Positions 25,954 to 35,709 of a stretch of 64,000 nucleotides of DNA are shown piece by piece (the stretch's first letter is position 1; every line of letters begins with the position of its first letter). This DNA comes from CATQHD01 sp965202675 (GTDB taxonomy: Bacteria; Actinomycetota; Acidimicrobiia; Spongiisociales; Spongiisociaceae), in contig OZ241842.1 of NCBI GenBank assembly GCA_965202675.1, forward strand, positions 1,736,001 to 1,800,000, read 5' to 3'. A program made the translations under genes and the position numbers. The notes below the pieces were generated by a model. The model was not told where the DNA came from. It saw only the letters and a list, made by a program, of their open reading frames with translations, and did no database searches.

Positions 25954-26927
25954 GCGACCTCGCGATCTCCGAGCGGGCGCAGCTCCGGCGCCCCCTCCCG
26001 GCATTCGGGCCCGGCCAGCGGGCAGCGGGCGGCGAACGGGCACTCGGCCAGCGGGCCCGACAGGGTGGGCACCACCCCCGGTATGGCGTACATGCGGCCC
26101 TGCTCGACCGTCACGAAGGCCTTGAGCAGGGCGGCGGTGTAGGGGTTGGCGGGCTCGCCGGTTACCCCTGCGGTCGGCCCGCTCTCCATCACCCGGCCCG
26201 AGTACATGACCGCTATCTGCTCGCAGGTCTGGCGGGCGATGGCGATGTCGTGGGTGATGAGCAGGAGCGAGGCGCCCCTTGCGGCCACCTGCTCCACGAC
26301 CAGCTCCAACACCTGCTGCTGCAGGGTGGCGTCGAGCCCGGTGGTGGGCTCGTCGGCGATGAGGAGGTCGGGGCGGCAGGAGAGCGCCATGGCGAGCACG
26401 GCCCGCTGCGCCATCCCCCCCGAATACTGGTGGACGTAGTCGCGCGCCCGCCGGCGGGCGTCGGGAATGCCCATCTGGTCGAGCAGGTCGACGGCCTGCG
26501 TCCAGCTCTCCCTCCGGCTCGAACCGGCGTGGACCCTGATCACCTCGGCTATCTGCCCGCCCACGGTCAGGACGGGGTTCAGGGAGGCCCTGGGGTTCTG
26601 GAACATGATCGCCATCCGCCCGCCCCGCAGCCCCCGCATCCGCTTCTCGTCCGCCTCGGTCAGCTCCTCCCCGTCCAGCCGGATCGACCCCCCCAGTATC
26701 TCGGCACCCTTCGGCAGCAACCCGAGCACCGACGCGGCGGTCAGGCTCTTGCCGGAGCCCGACTCGCCCACCAGCGACATGCGGGTGGCCCGGGGGACGC
26801 GCAGGCTCACCCCTTGGAGGGGGATGGAGAGCTGCCCGCCGCCGCCCCTGAACCCGACGGTCAGATCCTCGACCGCAAGCAGGGCCGAGGATCCGGCTTC
26901 CCGGCCTCCGTTGCCGCCGGCGTTCAT
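25938..26927 (-). CDS. Oligopeptide-type ABC importer ATPase (OppD/DppD-like)
   Basis: A 329-residue ATP-binding subunit. It has Walker A GESGSGKSL, signature YSGGMAQR, Walker B LLIADEPT, TTHDIAIA-type H-loop (LLITHDIA), and the C-terminal CPFAARCPLAGPEC motif. The start ATG 26927 overlaps the permease stop by four bases. It pairs with the OppF-like ATPase that follows to drive the two permeases upstream. Confidence 0.9.
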   Translation of the reverse strand: MNAGGNGGREAGSSALLAVEDLTVGFRGGGGQLSIPLQGVSLRVPRATRMSLVGESGSGKSLTAASVLGLLPKGAEILGGSIRLDGEELTEADEKRMRGLRGGRMAIMFQNPRASLNPVLTVGGQIAEVIRVHAGSSRRESWTQAVDLLDQMGIPDARRRARDYVHQYSGGMAQRAVLAMALSCRPDLLIADEPTTGLDATLQQQVLELVVEQVAARGASLLLITHDIAIARQTCEQIAVMYSGRVMESGPTAGVTGEPANPYTAALLKAFVTVEQGRMYAIPGVVPTLSGPLAECPFAARCPLAGPECREGAPELRPLGDREVACVKA

Positions 26928-27766
26928 TCCCCGTGCCTGAACTCGTCGGAGATCTGGTTCAGGGTGAGCACCGCGGCGAGGATCGCCAGGCCCGGGAAGA
27001 GCGACACCCACCACTGCCCGTAGATGAAGTAGTCCGCCCCGCCGCGCACCATGGCGCCCCATTCGGGGGTGGGCAGCCTGACCCCCAGCCCTATGAAGCT
27101 CAGCGCCGCCAGGATCTGGATGGCCCAGGCGACGTTCACCGAGAACTGGGCGAACACCACCTCCGACACGTTCGGCAGCACGTGGCGGCGGAGGATGTTC
27201 ATCTGTCCCTTTCCGGCGCAGCGGGCCGCCAGCACGAAGTCGGATTCGACCAGGGGCTGCACGGCGCTGCGGGTGAGGCGCAGGTAGACCGGCACGTTGA
27301 CCAGGGCGATGATCATGACCAGGATCGGGATGCTCGGACCCAGCGCCGCCACGATCCCCATGGCCAGCAACAGGGTCGGGAAGGCCTGCAGCGACTCCGA
27401 GATCCGCAGGAGCAGAGCGTCGAAGGCGCCGCCCCGATAGGCGGCCAGGGCGCCCAGCGGCATCCCCACCAGGACCGCGGCGGCGGCCGCTCCGAACCCC
27501 ACCGCCAGGTCGAGGCGCGCCGCGTGGACGATCCGGGCGAAGATGTCCATGCCGAACTGGTCGGTACCGAACCAGAACTGGGCCGAGGGGGCGGCCAGCA
27601 CTTCGCCTCCCAGCTCCAGGGGGTCCCTGACGAACCAGGGTCCGACCAGGGCGATCAGCAGGATCAACAACAGGGCGGCGAAGGCCGGGCGGCGAAGGAG
27701 CCTCCCGAGCCGCCGGGCGCGCCGCCGCGCCGCCGGGGCCGCCGGGACCGGCGCGGACGCCGTCAT
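26924..27766 (-). CDS. Oligopeptide-type ABC importer permease (OppC/DppC-like)
   Basis: A 280-residue inner-membrane permease. The N-terminal Arg-rich tail is followed by a membrane segment (FAALLLILLIALVGP), and FWFGTDQFGMDIFARIVHAARLDL is the family's usual periplasmic start. The cytoplasmic coupling loop is AARCAGKGQMNILRRHVLPN. The ATG at 27766 overlaps the OppB-like stop (ATGA). The larger frame extending to 28483 is a shadow of OppB. Confidence 0.9.
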   Translation of the reverse strand: MTASAPVPAAPAARRRARRLGRLLRRPAFAALLLILLIALVGPWFVRDPLELGGEVLAAPSAQFWFGTDQFGMDIFARIVHAARLDLAVGFGAAAAAVLVGMPLGALAAYRGGAFDALLLRISESLQAFPTLLLAMGIVAALGPSIPILVMIIALVNVPVYLRLTRSAVQPLVESDFVLAARCAGKGQMNILRRHVLPNVSEVVFAQFSVNVAWAIQILAALSFIGLGVRLPTPEWGAMVRGGADYFIYGQWWVSLFPGLAILAAVLTLNQISDEFRHGE

Positions 27767-28770
27767 GTGCGGGTCCTGGGGTCGATCACGAAGTGCAAGA
27801 TGTCCATCACCAGATAGACCAGCAGGTAGGAAAGGGCGCTGAGCAGGACCACCACCAGCACCGGGGCGAAGTCGGAGGCGTTGATCGCATCGACCGCGTA
27901 CTTGCCGATGCCGGGCCAGGCGAACACGAACTCCACCAGCACCGTGCCGCCCAGCAGATATCCGTACATGATCGCCACCATGGTCGACACCGGCAGCAGG
28001 ACGTTGGGCAGCGCATGGCGCAGCACGATCGACCATTCCGGCACGCCCAGGGCCCGGGCCGAGCGGATGTGGTGGGAAGCCATCGTCTCGCGCATGAAGC
28101 CGCGGGTGATCCTGAGCAGGGGCGCCCCCACCGTCAGCGCCAGTGTCGCCGCCGGGAGGATCAGCTGCTTGGCCGCCGCCTTGAAAGCCTCCCAATCCCC
28201 GGCGATGAGGGAGTCGATGGTGTACAGGCCGGTGATGCGCTCCGGGACCTCGCCCAGCGTGCGGCCGATCGCGGCGGGCGCCCAGCCCAGGATCCCGAAG
28301 AACACCAGCAACAGGATGTAGCCCAGCCAGAACTCCGGCACCGATACGCCGAGGCCCGAGAAGAAGTTGGCCAGCCGGTCCGAGATGGAACGCCGGCGCA
28401 GGGCCGACACGATCCCGAACGGGACCGACCAGCACAGGGCCAGCACCAGGGCCGAGCTGGCCAGCTCGATGGTGGCCGGCCAACGCGCCCCCAGGTCCAC
28501 GGCCACCGAGTTGCTGGTGCGCAGGCTGTCACCCAAGTCGCCGGACAGCAGCTGCTGCATGTACCGGATGTACTGCTCGTAGATCGGCAGGTCCAAGCCG
28601 AGCTGTTCGGTGATGGCGGCCACCGTCGACTCGTCGGCCATGGCCCCGACCAGCAGGTAGGCGGGGTTGCCGGGCAGCACCCTGGTTACCACGAACGTGA
28701 CCAGGGACACCCCGAACAGCGCCACCAGCATGTACGCCAGCCGGCGCATTATGTAGACGGCGAGGTGCAT
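27763..28770 (-). CDS. Oligopeptide-type ABC importer permease (OppB/DppB-like)
   Basis: A 335-residue permease starting at ATG 28770. It has the usual N-terminal membrane segment (MRRLAYMLVALFGVSLVTFVVTRVLPGNPA), FWLGYILLLVFFGILGW, and the coupling loop SARALGVPEWSIVLRHALPN. It heads the transporter genes. The substrate-binding protein that would deliver the ligand is probably the one at 36281-38005, separated by the surface-protein insertion. About 60 bases upstream the sequence becomes non-coding. Confidence 0.9.
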   Translation of the reverse strand: MHLAVYIMRRLAYMLVALFGVSLVTFVVTRVLPGNPAYLLVGAMADESTVAAITEQLGLDLPIYEQYIRYMQQLLSGDLGDSLRTSNSVAVDLGARWPATIELASSALVLALCWSVPFGIVSALRRRSISDRLANFFSGLGVSVPEFWLGYILLLVFFGILGWAPAAIGRTLGEVPERITGLYTIDSLIAGDWEAFKAAAKQLILPAATLALTVGAPLLRITRGFMRETMASHHIRSARALGVPEWSIVLRHALPNVLLPVSTMVAIMYGYLLGGTVLVEFVFAWPGIGKYAVDAINASDFAPVLVVVLLSALSYLLVYLVMDILHFVIDPRTRT

Positions 28771-29040
28771 GCCCTTTCTCCGATTGCTCGACGGCGCGGA
28801 TTCCGGCGGCGCCAGGGTTCTGATCAGTCTACCGACCGCCGGGCCGACCCTTCGCACCTCATCGTAATGCCCGGTCGACGCGCCCGCCGATCGGCAGAAG
28901 CCGCAAAGGGGCTCGTATCCGGTGGTTCGGGGAATGCGGGTCGCGGACCCGATTTATTTGACCCTCGGGATGAAGTTGTTGACGGCTTCGGTGGGCCTGC
29001 TCAGGGATGGCGAAGGGGTGTGTGTATAGGGTGCGGCCTT

Positions 29041-32000
29041 CTAGGTGCCGCCCCCGGCGGTTGGGGGGGTTGTGGTGGGGGCTTGGTTGATGGCTCGGAC
29101 GAAGAACGACGCCATCTGGGCCCGGGTTACAGGCTGGTCGGGGCAGTAATTGAGGGGGCTGGTAGAACACCCTCGGGTAACTCCTGTTTGGTACATGCCC
29201 TCGATGGCTTGGATGACGGCGGGGTCGGCGTTCTGGGCGTCCTGGAAGAGGCCTTCGGGCTCCGCCACGGCTTCGAGGTGGGGGAACGCGGCGATCATCA
29301 TGATCGCCATATCCGCCCGGGTTACCACCCCGCCGGGGTTGAACACACCCCCGGGGGCCGCGAACGCGTTGACCGAAATCACCCAGTCGGCGTAGGTGCG
29401 GTACCAGGCGTCCGCGCCCACATCGGACAGCTCCGCCCTTGCGGGGGCCTGGATGGTCCACCGCTGGGACACCGCCCGGTACAGAAACGCGGCCATCTGC
29501 CTGCGGGTGATATCAGCCGAGGGGCAGAACAGAGTGGGATCCGTGGCGCTGCACCCGAGGGTGATCTGCCATTGAGCGATGCGCTCGATGTTGGCCTGGT
29601 GGACGCTGCCGTCGTCGTCGCAGAACCGGCCCGCACACGCCGGAGGCGGAGGCTGGGCAGGCTGCTGGACGGGCGGGGGCGCACCCCCGCCGCCTCCTCC
29701 CCCTCCACCACCGCCTCCCCCTCCTCCACCACCGCCTCCGCCGCCGCCTCCCCCTCCACCGCCGCCGCCGGATGGTGGCGGGGGTGGGGGTGCGGGGGCG
29801 GTGTTGGCGGGAATGGTCAACACGGCGGGAGAGACAGTGAACCCTGCGGCGACTCCGGCGATGTTGATCCGCTCCGCCGGTTCGCCGGCGGAGTCGGTGT
29901 TGATACTGATAGTAAAAGTTCCGGTTCCGGTAGACGAACCGGCGGGGATGGTAATGGCGGTCAGGCGGCTGCTGATCCGATAATCCCCGGAGCCGGCGGT
30001 GCTGCCCGAACCCGGAATAGACACAGTGACGGGGGTGGCATCCGGCAACGTCGTGGAACCGCTGAGGCGGGCGGTGACCGTAACCCGGCGGTTGGTTGCG
30101 CCCTCGCTCAGACGGTTGGGACTAACGGAAAGAGCAATGCCGGTGGGTGCGGTGTCATCGTCCTTGATCGTGAACACCGCCGGCGTGACGGTGAACCCGT
30201 CAAGAGAACCATTGATTTGGAGGGTTTCGTCTCCCTCGGCGATGTTGTCATCAACAACAGACGAGAAGGTCAGGGTCTGGGTGACGCTGTTCTGTCCGCT
30301 TGGAATGGTCAAGGACGCAGGAAACGCGGCGGAGGTGGTGTAATCAGCCTCAGAGGCGGTTCCCCCCCGGGTCAGGGCAACGGTCTGGGCGCTGGTGTGG
30401 GTTGCAGAGCTCGGGTAGGCGGCCTGGATGGTCACGTCGGCGCCGGCGGCGCCCTCGTTTGCCTCATCCGGGGAAACAGAAAGCGTGACGGTGAGGTCGT
30501 CGTCGATGACGGTGAGGTCGTCATCGTTGATAGTGAACCCAGCCAGCGCGCCGCCCGCAACAGTCAGGGTTTCGGGGCCCTCGAAATCGTCATCGCCGTA
30601 TGTTCCCCCGACCTTGAGGATGAAGGTTCCCGTTCCGCTGCTCGCATAAGCAGGAATGGTTACACTGAAATCAGGAACCGTTTCATAGTCGGTACCCTCG
30701 GTAGCCTCCCCCGCCGCAGTTCTGCCGACGACTACCGGCACCGCAGTAGCCGCAGAACGGGTGGTCGCTCCCTGAAACGCGGCCCGCACCCGCACCGTGG
30801 TGTCCGACCCGCCCTCGACCACTTGGGCGAGCTCTTCGCCGTTCGCGTCGTTCAACAAACTGAGATCGATAACAGTGGGAGCGGCGTCGTTGTCGTTCAA
30901 CGCCAGCGAAGCATCCACCGTATGATAATCAACGCTGTTGATGGACACGTTGCCGCCGTCGAAGACAATCGTCTCGGCCGCCTCGTCAGCGTTGTCGTCG
31001 TTAACCGTGATCACAATATTCACGGTGCCGGAGCTCCCGCCGGCGGGGATGGTGATACCGGCGTCATAACCGTCGGGCGCGCCGGGCGGAAAAACAGCCC
31101 GATAGTCCTCCCCCGCCGCCCAGGTATTGTCAGCGTCCGCGGTCGCGGTGCCGGCCAGGTTGATGCCCAACACCGCTGACCCGCCGGCGGGGACGGTAAC
31201 CCCGGTAGGCAGGTTAGCGGTAACCGTAACCGTGGTCGTTCCGCTGTCCTCGGCCAACGCAGAGACCGGTGTGCTTCCATCAGCAAACGCCAGCGTGATA
31301 CCGCTGATGTCCACCACACTGATAGTCGTCGAATCCGTCTCGTCTACACCCGCAACGGTGGCCGAACCGCTGATCTTCACCTTCTCGGCGGACTCCATAT
31401 CATTGTCGTCCCGGGCGGTCAACTGAAACGACCCCGACCCTCTGGTCTGCCCGGAAGGAATCGACACCGTAAACGAATTACCCGTCTTATCGGTGCACAC
31501 ATCCTCGGTCGTAGGCGGACACGACGCCGCCACCGTCGCCATCGGGGTGGTGTCCCCCGCCGCCACCGTAACCGTCACATCCGTATCCGACGCCAACACC
31601 GACCGAGAAGCCCCCGCTAACCGGGCGATAACCGTAACCGTATGAGCAGCAGCCCTTTCCGCCACCGTCCCCGGCGTCGCCGTAATATCCAGGTCGGTGT
31701 CACTCGCGCCGATCGTCAACGTATCCCCCGCAACCGCCGCGTCGCTGAACCCGGTTACCGAGCCGGTAACCACAAACGTCTCCCCCGGTTCCGTAACCAT
31801 GTCATCGGCAACCGACAGGCCCGTCAGCGTCGTCCACCCAGAAGTCGGAGTCTCCGCCGCGCTGTGGAGCTGCCCCGCGGGAATCGACACCGCCACCGCC
31901 GTACCCGGAGCCGTGAAATCAACCCCGCCGCCCTCCGCCGACGACGGGGAATCCTCGGCCGCGGTAACCCCCACCTCCAGCGCGGACCCCAGATCATTGG

Positions 32001-34632
32001 ACGCAGCAGTCGTGAACGCGGCCCGCACCTTCACCGCCGGGGTCTCACCCTCCGCCAAGCCCTTCTGCAACCCCGACTCGCCGTCGTCGGTGTCCGCCGT
32101 CAACGTAACCCCCAAATCATCATCGGTGATCGTCAGCTCCGCCCCGTCCACCCCGAAGCCCGAAGCCGTCCCCCCGATGTCGATCTTCTCCGGCCCCTCC
32201 GCGATCATGTCGCCGGTAATCAACAAACCCGACAGAACAGCCGCAGATGAGCTGGTGGCGGAAGCCGGGATGCTCAACGTTATTGCCGTGCCCGGAGCAG
32301 TGAAATCCGCCGCCTCCGCGTCCTCGCCCGCTCCGAACGACAACGTCACATCCGTCGCCTCCGTCAACGTCGAACTCGTCGCCCCCGCGAAACGGGCGGT
32401 AACCGACGCCGCCCCTGCGTTGGACGACCCCTCGGCCACCGACCCCTGACTCAACACCAACTCGATCCGGTCGGTGATCTCCAAATCAGCCGGGACAACC
32501 ACAAACCCCGCAGCCCCACCCGTGAACCGGACCGTCTCCGTTCCCTCCACCACCGCGTCCGGCAACGCCGTGATTGTCACAGTCTGCGTAGCCGACCTTT
32601 GCCCCGACGCGATCAGCAAATCCAACGTCGCCGCCCCCCGATCAAAATCACCGCTCGAACACGACCGCCCCGAACCCGACCCCGAACACACCCCCAACAC
32701 CGCGGTCCCCCCGGCTGCCCCCACATCCACCCGCACCGTCGTATTCGACGTCACGTTCGCCGAGGCGTAGGCCCTCACCGTCACCGTCTCCGCCCCCCTG
32801 CCCTCCACCACCCCCGACAGCACAGACCCGACGGGGTCAAGCAACGACAAATCCACCCGCGTACCCTCGTCGATGATCGGCAGATCCGCCGAGGTCACCG
32901 TAACCGACTCTCCCCCCACCGACGCCGTACCCGACACCGTAAGCTTCTCCCCCGACTCGCTCGTACTGTCGGCGAGAACCGTCACCGTAAACGACTGGCT
33001 CGCCGATGTCTGGCCCATCGGAATCGAAATCGTCGCCGCGTTGCTGGTCAAACTCGTGCAGGCATCATCAGTGAGGGGGGTCTGGCACGAAGACGCCAAC
33101 GCAGCCCCGCCCGCCCCCGCCACCGTCACCGCCACATCCGTAGCCGACGTCAAAGCCGAAGTCGCGCCCTTGAAACTCGCCGTAACCGTAACCGCCTGGG
33201 CCCCCGCCTGCTCCTCCACAAACGACAAAGACCACTCCAAATCGATATCATCATCATCATCGGCGATAGTCACCGTCGCCGCGGCGACCGATCCCACCGG
33301 AGAGGTACCGGTAACTTGGAAGGTTTCCGGCCCCTCCACCACCGTATCGTCAACCACCGACAAACCCATCAACGTCGCGGAAGCAGAAGAGGTGATGCCG
33401 GTAGTCGGGATGGTGAACGTATTCGGCGACGGCGGAGCATACGAAAAATCAGCCGATGTCGCTTTCCCCGCCCCCGGGGACTCCACAGCCGTTGACAGGG
33501 TTACCTGAGTATCCGATCCCAGCTCGTTGGTCGTTCCCGACGGGAAACCCCCCGCCACCGCCACCCCCGAGCCGGAACTTCCCTCCGCCAGCTCGCTCTG
33601 GTTCCCGCTGGTTTCCCCGTCGGTGTCCAGTGCCAGGCTAATTCGGGTGTCTACCACGTCTACTATGTTGATAATCCCCGGGATAACAGTGAAACCGGCG
33701 GGTGCCGGATCTACTATCACCTCAATTGTTTCCACCGGCTCCGCCGCCTTTCGATACTTCAATAACTGAAGAGCATGAGAATTCGACGTACCAGATAAGG
33801 AACCAGCCGAGATGGACACAAACCTTCGGTCAGGCTGGTAATTTTGATTACCACTCCAAGTCCAATCACGCGGACCAACCGGCGACCCTGTAACGCTCTC
33901 CGTCGCCGTACCGCCCTTCATCTTCACCCGCATATTAGACAATGCAGTACCATAAGTAGAACTAGTCGAGAGAGTGAACGTCCCATTGGTTACCCCTCCC
34001 AAATCAGCCTTGGCGCCTACTTGATGGAGAACGATAACACCGCTGGGCTCGTTGAAGCTAGAGCCCCCCGTAGGAGACATCCGAAGGAACCGATCCTGAT
34101 CCGTAATCTGCAAATTGACCGAAGACACCGTATACCCGGAAGCCGTACCCGTAAACTCAATCGTCTCATGCTCCTCCGTAATAGTATCCGACCGCAGATG
34201 AACCGTAAACTCAGCAGAAGTACCCTCCGTACCAGCCGCAGGAATAGTGATACTAAAAGAGGAAGCGCTAGAACAAGCATCACCGCTCTGGCACGCCCCG
34301 CCGGTCAAAGCCGCCGTCGTAGCCGAACCGCCCGACCCCAAAGAACCCGTAACCGACACATCAGAGGTCGGCGCGGACGCCACCGACGCCTTCAACCGCA
34401 AAGCCTTCGAACCGCTGTCCTCCTCCACCGCCGTCACCGCAATAGAAGTATCCGAAGAATCAACCAAACTCAGCGTAACCACCGGCAACGTCGTCGCCGT
34501 CGTCGTCTGCGCAACCAACCCCCCCCCCCGCAAAACCCCCGGCGCCAACACCCCCGCCGCCAACAACACAACCAACCCGACCCTGCCCAACACCCCGCCC
34601 ACCGCAACCCGGCTCCTCAGAAACCTGCTCAT
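29041..34632 (-). CDS. Giant Calx-beta-repeat surface protein with C-terminal SLH domains
   Basis: A 1863-residue exported protein. The signal peptide core is at about residues 12-32, and the start ATG 34632 has AGGGAGGT upstream. The body holds roughly eleven Calx-beta-like modules of 100-150 residues, most ending in acidic motifs such as ITDDDLG, IADDDDD, IKDDD that would bind calcium. Then follow a Pro-rich linker, 29 consecutive glycines, and three SLH domains (about 1680-1850; VTRADMAIM, VTRAQMASF). SLH domains anchor proteins to the cell wall. A G11 tract lies at codons 35-38, immediately after the signal peptide; the frame is open (ON) across it. A second G11 lies in the promoter region. 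Likely adhesion or S-layer-associated function. Confidence 0.88.
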   Translation of the reverse strand: MSRFLRSRVAVGGVLGRVGLVVLLAAGVLAPGVLRGGGLVAQTTTATTLPVVTLSLVDSSDTSIAVTAVEEDSGSKALRLKASVASAPTSDVSVTGSLGSGGSATTAALTGGACQSGDACSSASSFSITIPAAGTEGTSAEFTVHLRSDTITEEHETIEFTGTASGYTVSSVNLQITDQDRFLRMSPTGGSSFNEPSGVIVLHQVGAKADLGGVTNGTFTLSTSSTYGTALSNMRVKMKGGTATESVTGSPVGPRDWTWSGNQNYQPDRRFVSISAGSLSGTSNSHALQLLKYRKAAEPVETIEVIVDPAPAGFTVIPGIINIVDVVDTRISLALDTDGETSGNQSELAEGSSGSGVAVAGGFPSGTTNELGSDTQVTLSTAVESPGAGKATSADFSYAPPSPNTFTIPTTGITSSASATLMGLSVVDDTVVEGPETFQVTGTSPVGSVAAATVTIADDDDDIDLEWSLSFVEEQAGAQAVTVTASFKGATSALTSATDVAVTVAGAGGAALASSCQTPLTDDACTSLTSNAATISIPMGQTSASQSFTVTVLADSTSESGEKLTVSGTASVGGESVTVTSADLPIIDEGTRVDLSLLDPVGSVLSGVVEGRGAETVTVRAYASANVTSNTTVRVDVGAAGGTAVLGVCSGSGSGRSCSSGDFDRGAATLDLLIASGQRSATQTVTITALPDAVVEGTETVRFTGGAAGFVVVPADLEITDRIELVLSQGSVAEGSSNAGAASVTARFAGATSSTLTEATDVTLSFGAGEDAEAADFTAPGTAITLSIPASATSSSAAVLSGLLITGDMIAEGPEKIDIGGTASGFGVDGAELTITDDDLGVTLTADTDDGESGLQKGLAEGETPAVKVRAAFTTAASNDLGSALEVGVTAAEDSPSSAEGGGVDFTAPGTAVAVSIPAGQLHSAAETPTSGWTTLTGLSVADDMVTEPGETFVVTGSVTGFSDAAVAGDTLTIGASDTDLDITATPGTVAERAAAHTVTVIARLAGASRSVLASDTDVTVTVAAGDTTPMATVAASCPPTTEDVCTDKTGNSFTVSIPSGQTRGSGSFQLTARDDNDMESAEKVKISGSATVAGVDETDSTTISVVDISGITLAFADGSTPVSALAEDSGTTTVTVTANLPTGVTVPAGGSAVLGINLAGTATADADNTWAAGEDYRAVFPPGAPDGYDAGITIPAGGSSGTVNIVITVNDDNADEAAETIVFDGGNVSINSVDYHTVDASLALNDNDAAPTVIDLSLLNDANGEELAQVVEGGSDTTVRVRAAFQGATTRSAATAVPVVVGRTAAGEATEGTDYETVPDFSVTIPAYASSGTGTFILKVGGTYGDDDFEGPETLTVAGGALAGFTINDDDLTVIDDDLTVTLSVSPDEANEGAAGADVTIQAAYPSSATHTSAQTVALTRGGTASEADYTTSAAFPASLTIPSGQNSVTQTLTFSSVVDDNIAEGDETLQINGSLDGFTVTPAVFTIKDDDTAPTGIALSVSPNRLSEGATNRRVTVTARLSGSTTLPDATPVTVSIPGSGSTAGSGDYRISSRLTAITIPAGSSTGTGTFTISINTDSAGEPAERINIAGVAAGFTVSPAVLTIPANTAPAPPPPPPSGGGGGGGGGGGGGGGGGGGGGGGGGGGGGAPPPVQQPAQPPPPACAGRFCDDDGSVHQANIERIAQWQITLGCSATDPTLFCPSADITRRQMAAFLYRAVSQRWTIQAPARAELSDVGADAWYRTYADWVISVNAFAAPGGVFNPGGVVTRADMAIMMIAAFPHLEAVAEPEGLFQDAQNADPAVIQAIEGMYQTGVTRGCSTSPLNYCPDQPVTRAQMASFFVRAINQAPTTTPPTAGGGT
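29683..29769 (-). repeat. Poly-glycine codon tract (29 GGN codons)
   Basis: Twenty-nine consecutive glycine codons linking the Calx-beta region to the SLH anchor. Codons are mixed (GGC, GGA, GGT, GGG), so it is not a homopolymer, but the low complexity could let its length change in steps of three. Confidence 0.85.
34519..34529 (-). repeat. G11 tract in the 5' coding region of the Calx-beta/SLH gene
   Basis: Eleven C on the + strand (G11 in the gene) encoding part of RGGGL at codons 35-38. Gain or loss of one base would abolish translation just after the signal peptide. The frame is intact at the present length. Confidence 0.9.
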
Positions 34633-34724
34633 CGCGACCTCCCTCCGTAAGTTGCCGACCGCCGCCGGAGAGCACAGCCCGCCAAGCGCCGGCCAGGGCA
34701 TACAGATTACAACAAACATCCCTG

Positions 34725-34752
34725 ATGCTACCCCCCCCCCCGATTTAATCAA
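34725..34752 (-). promoter_or_regulatory. Candidate promoter with G11 spacer for the Calx-beta/SLH gene
   Basis: Read on the - strand: TTGATT (34752-34747), AAATC plus G11 (34741-34731), then TAGCAT (34730-34725). The spacer is 16 bases and is mostly the G tract, so a one-base change would alter promoter strength. It lies about 95 bases before the start codon. Hexamer matches are modest. Confidence 0.5.
34731..34741 (-). repeat. G11 tract in promoter region of the Calx-beta/SLH gene
   Basis: Eleven C on the + strand, about 100 bases upstream of the start codon. The same arrangement is found upstream of the second SLH gene. Confidence 0.9.
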
Positions 34753-34912
34753 ACCATTTGCTCAACAACCGGGGGGCATCGGGCGGAGCAGACACCGGCG
34801 CGATCCTAACACGCATTCGGCCTTTATCCGGCTCGTCAGATTTTCCGGGGGGCGCACCGGACCGCAACCCTTGCGCACTGGACGGCTGCGCAATGAGCGG
34901 CCCGGGTCCGCC

Positions 34913-35332
34913 TCACGAGAAACCGGCGCCCCGCGGAAGCCCGGCCAACCGGATGGGGCAACGAAGGCCGGAGGCATCGGCCAGGCGGGCGGCGGCGGTG
35001 AACAGAGTACCGGACAGGGCTTCCGCCAAGGCCGCGTAGACAGCGTCATAGGCGGTGAGGTCGAAACGAAGTTCAAGAATCCGCGGCAACAGAGGCCTGG
35101 CCGGGAACCGCAGGAACGGCAAAGCCGCGAGGTAATCCACCGCGGCGGACAGACGCCGCTCCGAGAGCGTATGGTCAATCCAACGCTTCCGCAAGACGGC
35201 CGCCGTCTCGACATCCGCCAGGTCCGGGACGGCGACCGGCTCGACGCCGTCCAGAAGGCTGCGGGCAAGGCGGCCGTCCGGACCGTCGTCGCCCACCAGA
35301 TTCGCCAGGACCGATGCATCGACGACGATCAC
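34913..35332 (-). CDS. vapC: PIN-domain toxin (VapC family)
   Basis: A 139-residue PIN-domain ribonuclease. N-terminal MIVVDASVLANLV carries the first acidic residue, VPDLADVETAAVLRK the second, and LTAYDAVYAALAEAL the later acidic pair. It overlaps the antitoxin gene by ATGA. It is inserted between the surface-protein gene and the substrate-binding-protein gene. Confidence 0.87.
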   Translation of the reverse strand: MIVVDASVLANLVGDDGPDGRLARSLLDGVEPVAVPDLADVETAAVLRKRWIDHTLSERRLSAAVDYLAALPFLRFPARPLLPRILELRFDLTAYDAVYAALAEALSGTLFTAAARLADASGLRCPIRLAGLPRGAGFS

Positions 35333-35559
35333 TTGCGCCCGCGCGCCTGCTCCAGATCGCTGACGGCCTGCGCCAGCCCGACCCGCCCGCCCTCATTGCT
35401 CTCGATACGGGCGACCAGCTCATCGAAGCCGACGGCGCCGGCCAGCCGGGTGAGCTCGGCGACCAGAAACTGCTGGAGGGAGCGCCCTCCCGCCTGCGCC
35501 CGTTCCACGAGCCGACGGTGGACCTCGTCGGGCAGGTCTCTTACCAATACGTTAGGCAT
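35329..35559 (-). CDS. vapB: VapB/FitA-like antitoxin
   Basis: A 76-residue ribbon-helix-helix-type antitoxin (MPNVLVRDLPDEVHRRLVERA, then SLQQFLVAELTRLAG). It binds DNA with its N-terminus and the VapC toxin with its C-terminus. Start chosen at ATG 35559; ATG 35571 is an alternative. TATCAT just upstream may be the -10 box, which would leave a very short or absent leader. Confidence 0.83.
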   Translation of the reverse strand: MPNVLVRDLPDEVHRRLVERAQAGGRSLQQFLVAELTRLAGAVGFDELVARIESNEGGRVGLAQAVSDLEQARGRK

Positions 35560-35709
35560 GACTTGCGTCATGATAGCACAAGGGCAGAACGCAAAAGCGG
35601 CGCAAACGCCTCTGAGGGGCGGGGTTTTGGGGTGGAAATGTTGGGAAGTGCTCTTTGAACCCGTTTCGTGAACACCATTAGCCAATTGCAATCTTCCGAG
35701 CAAGGAACA

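Noticed and set aside
29683..29769. Poly-glycine region as a homopolymer contingency tract
   Set aside because: The codons are mixed GGN, so no mononucleotide run exceeds seven, and length change would keep frame.
27793..31179. A 1128-residue + strand open frame
   Set aside because: It is antisense to OppB and the SLH gene, has Arg/Gly/His-rich composition and no domain. High-GC DNA commonly yields such shadow frames.
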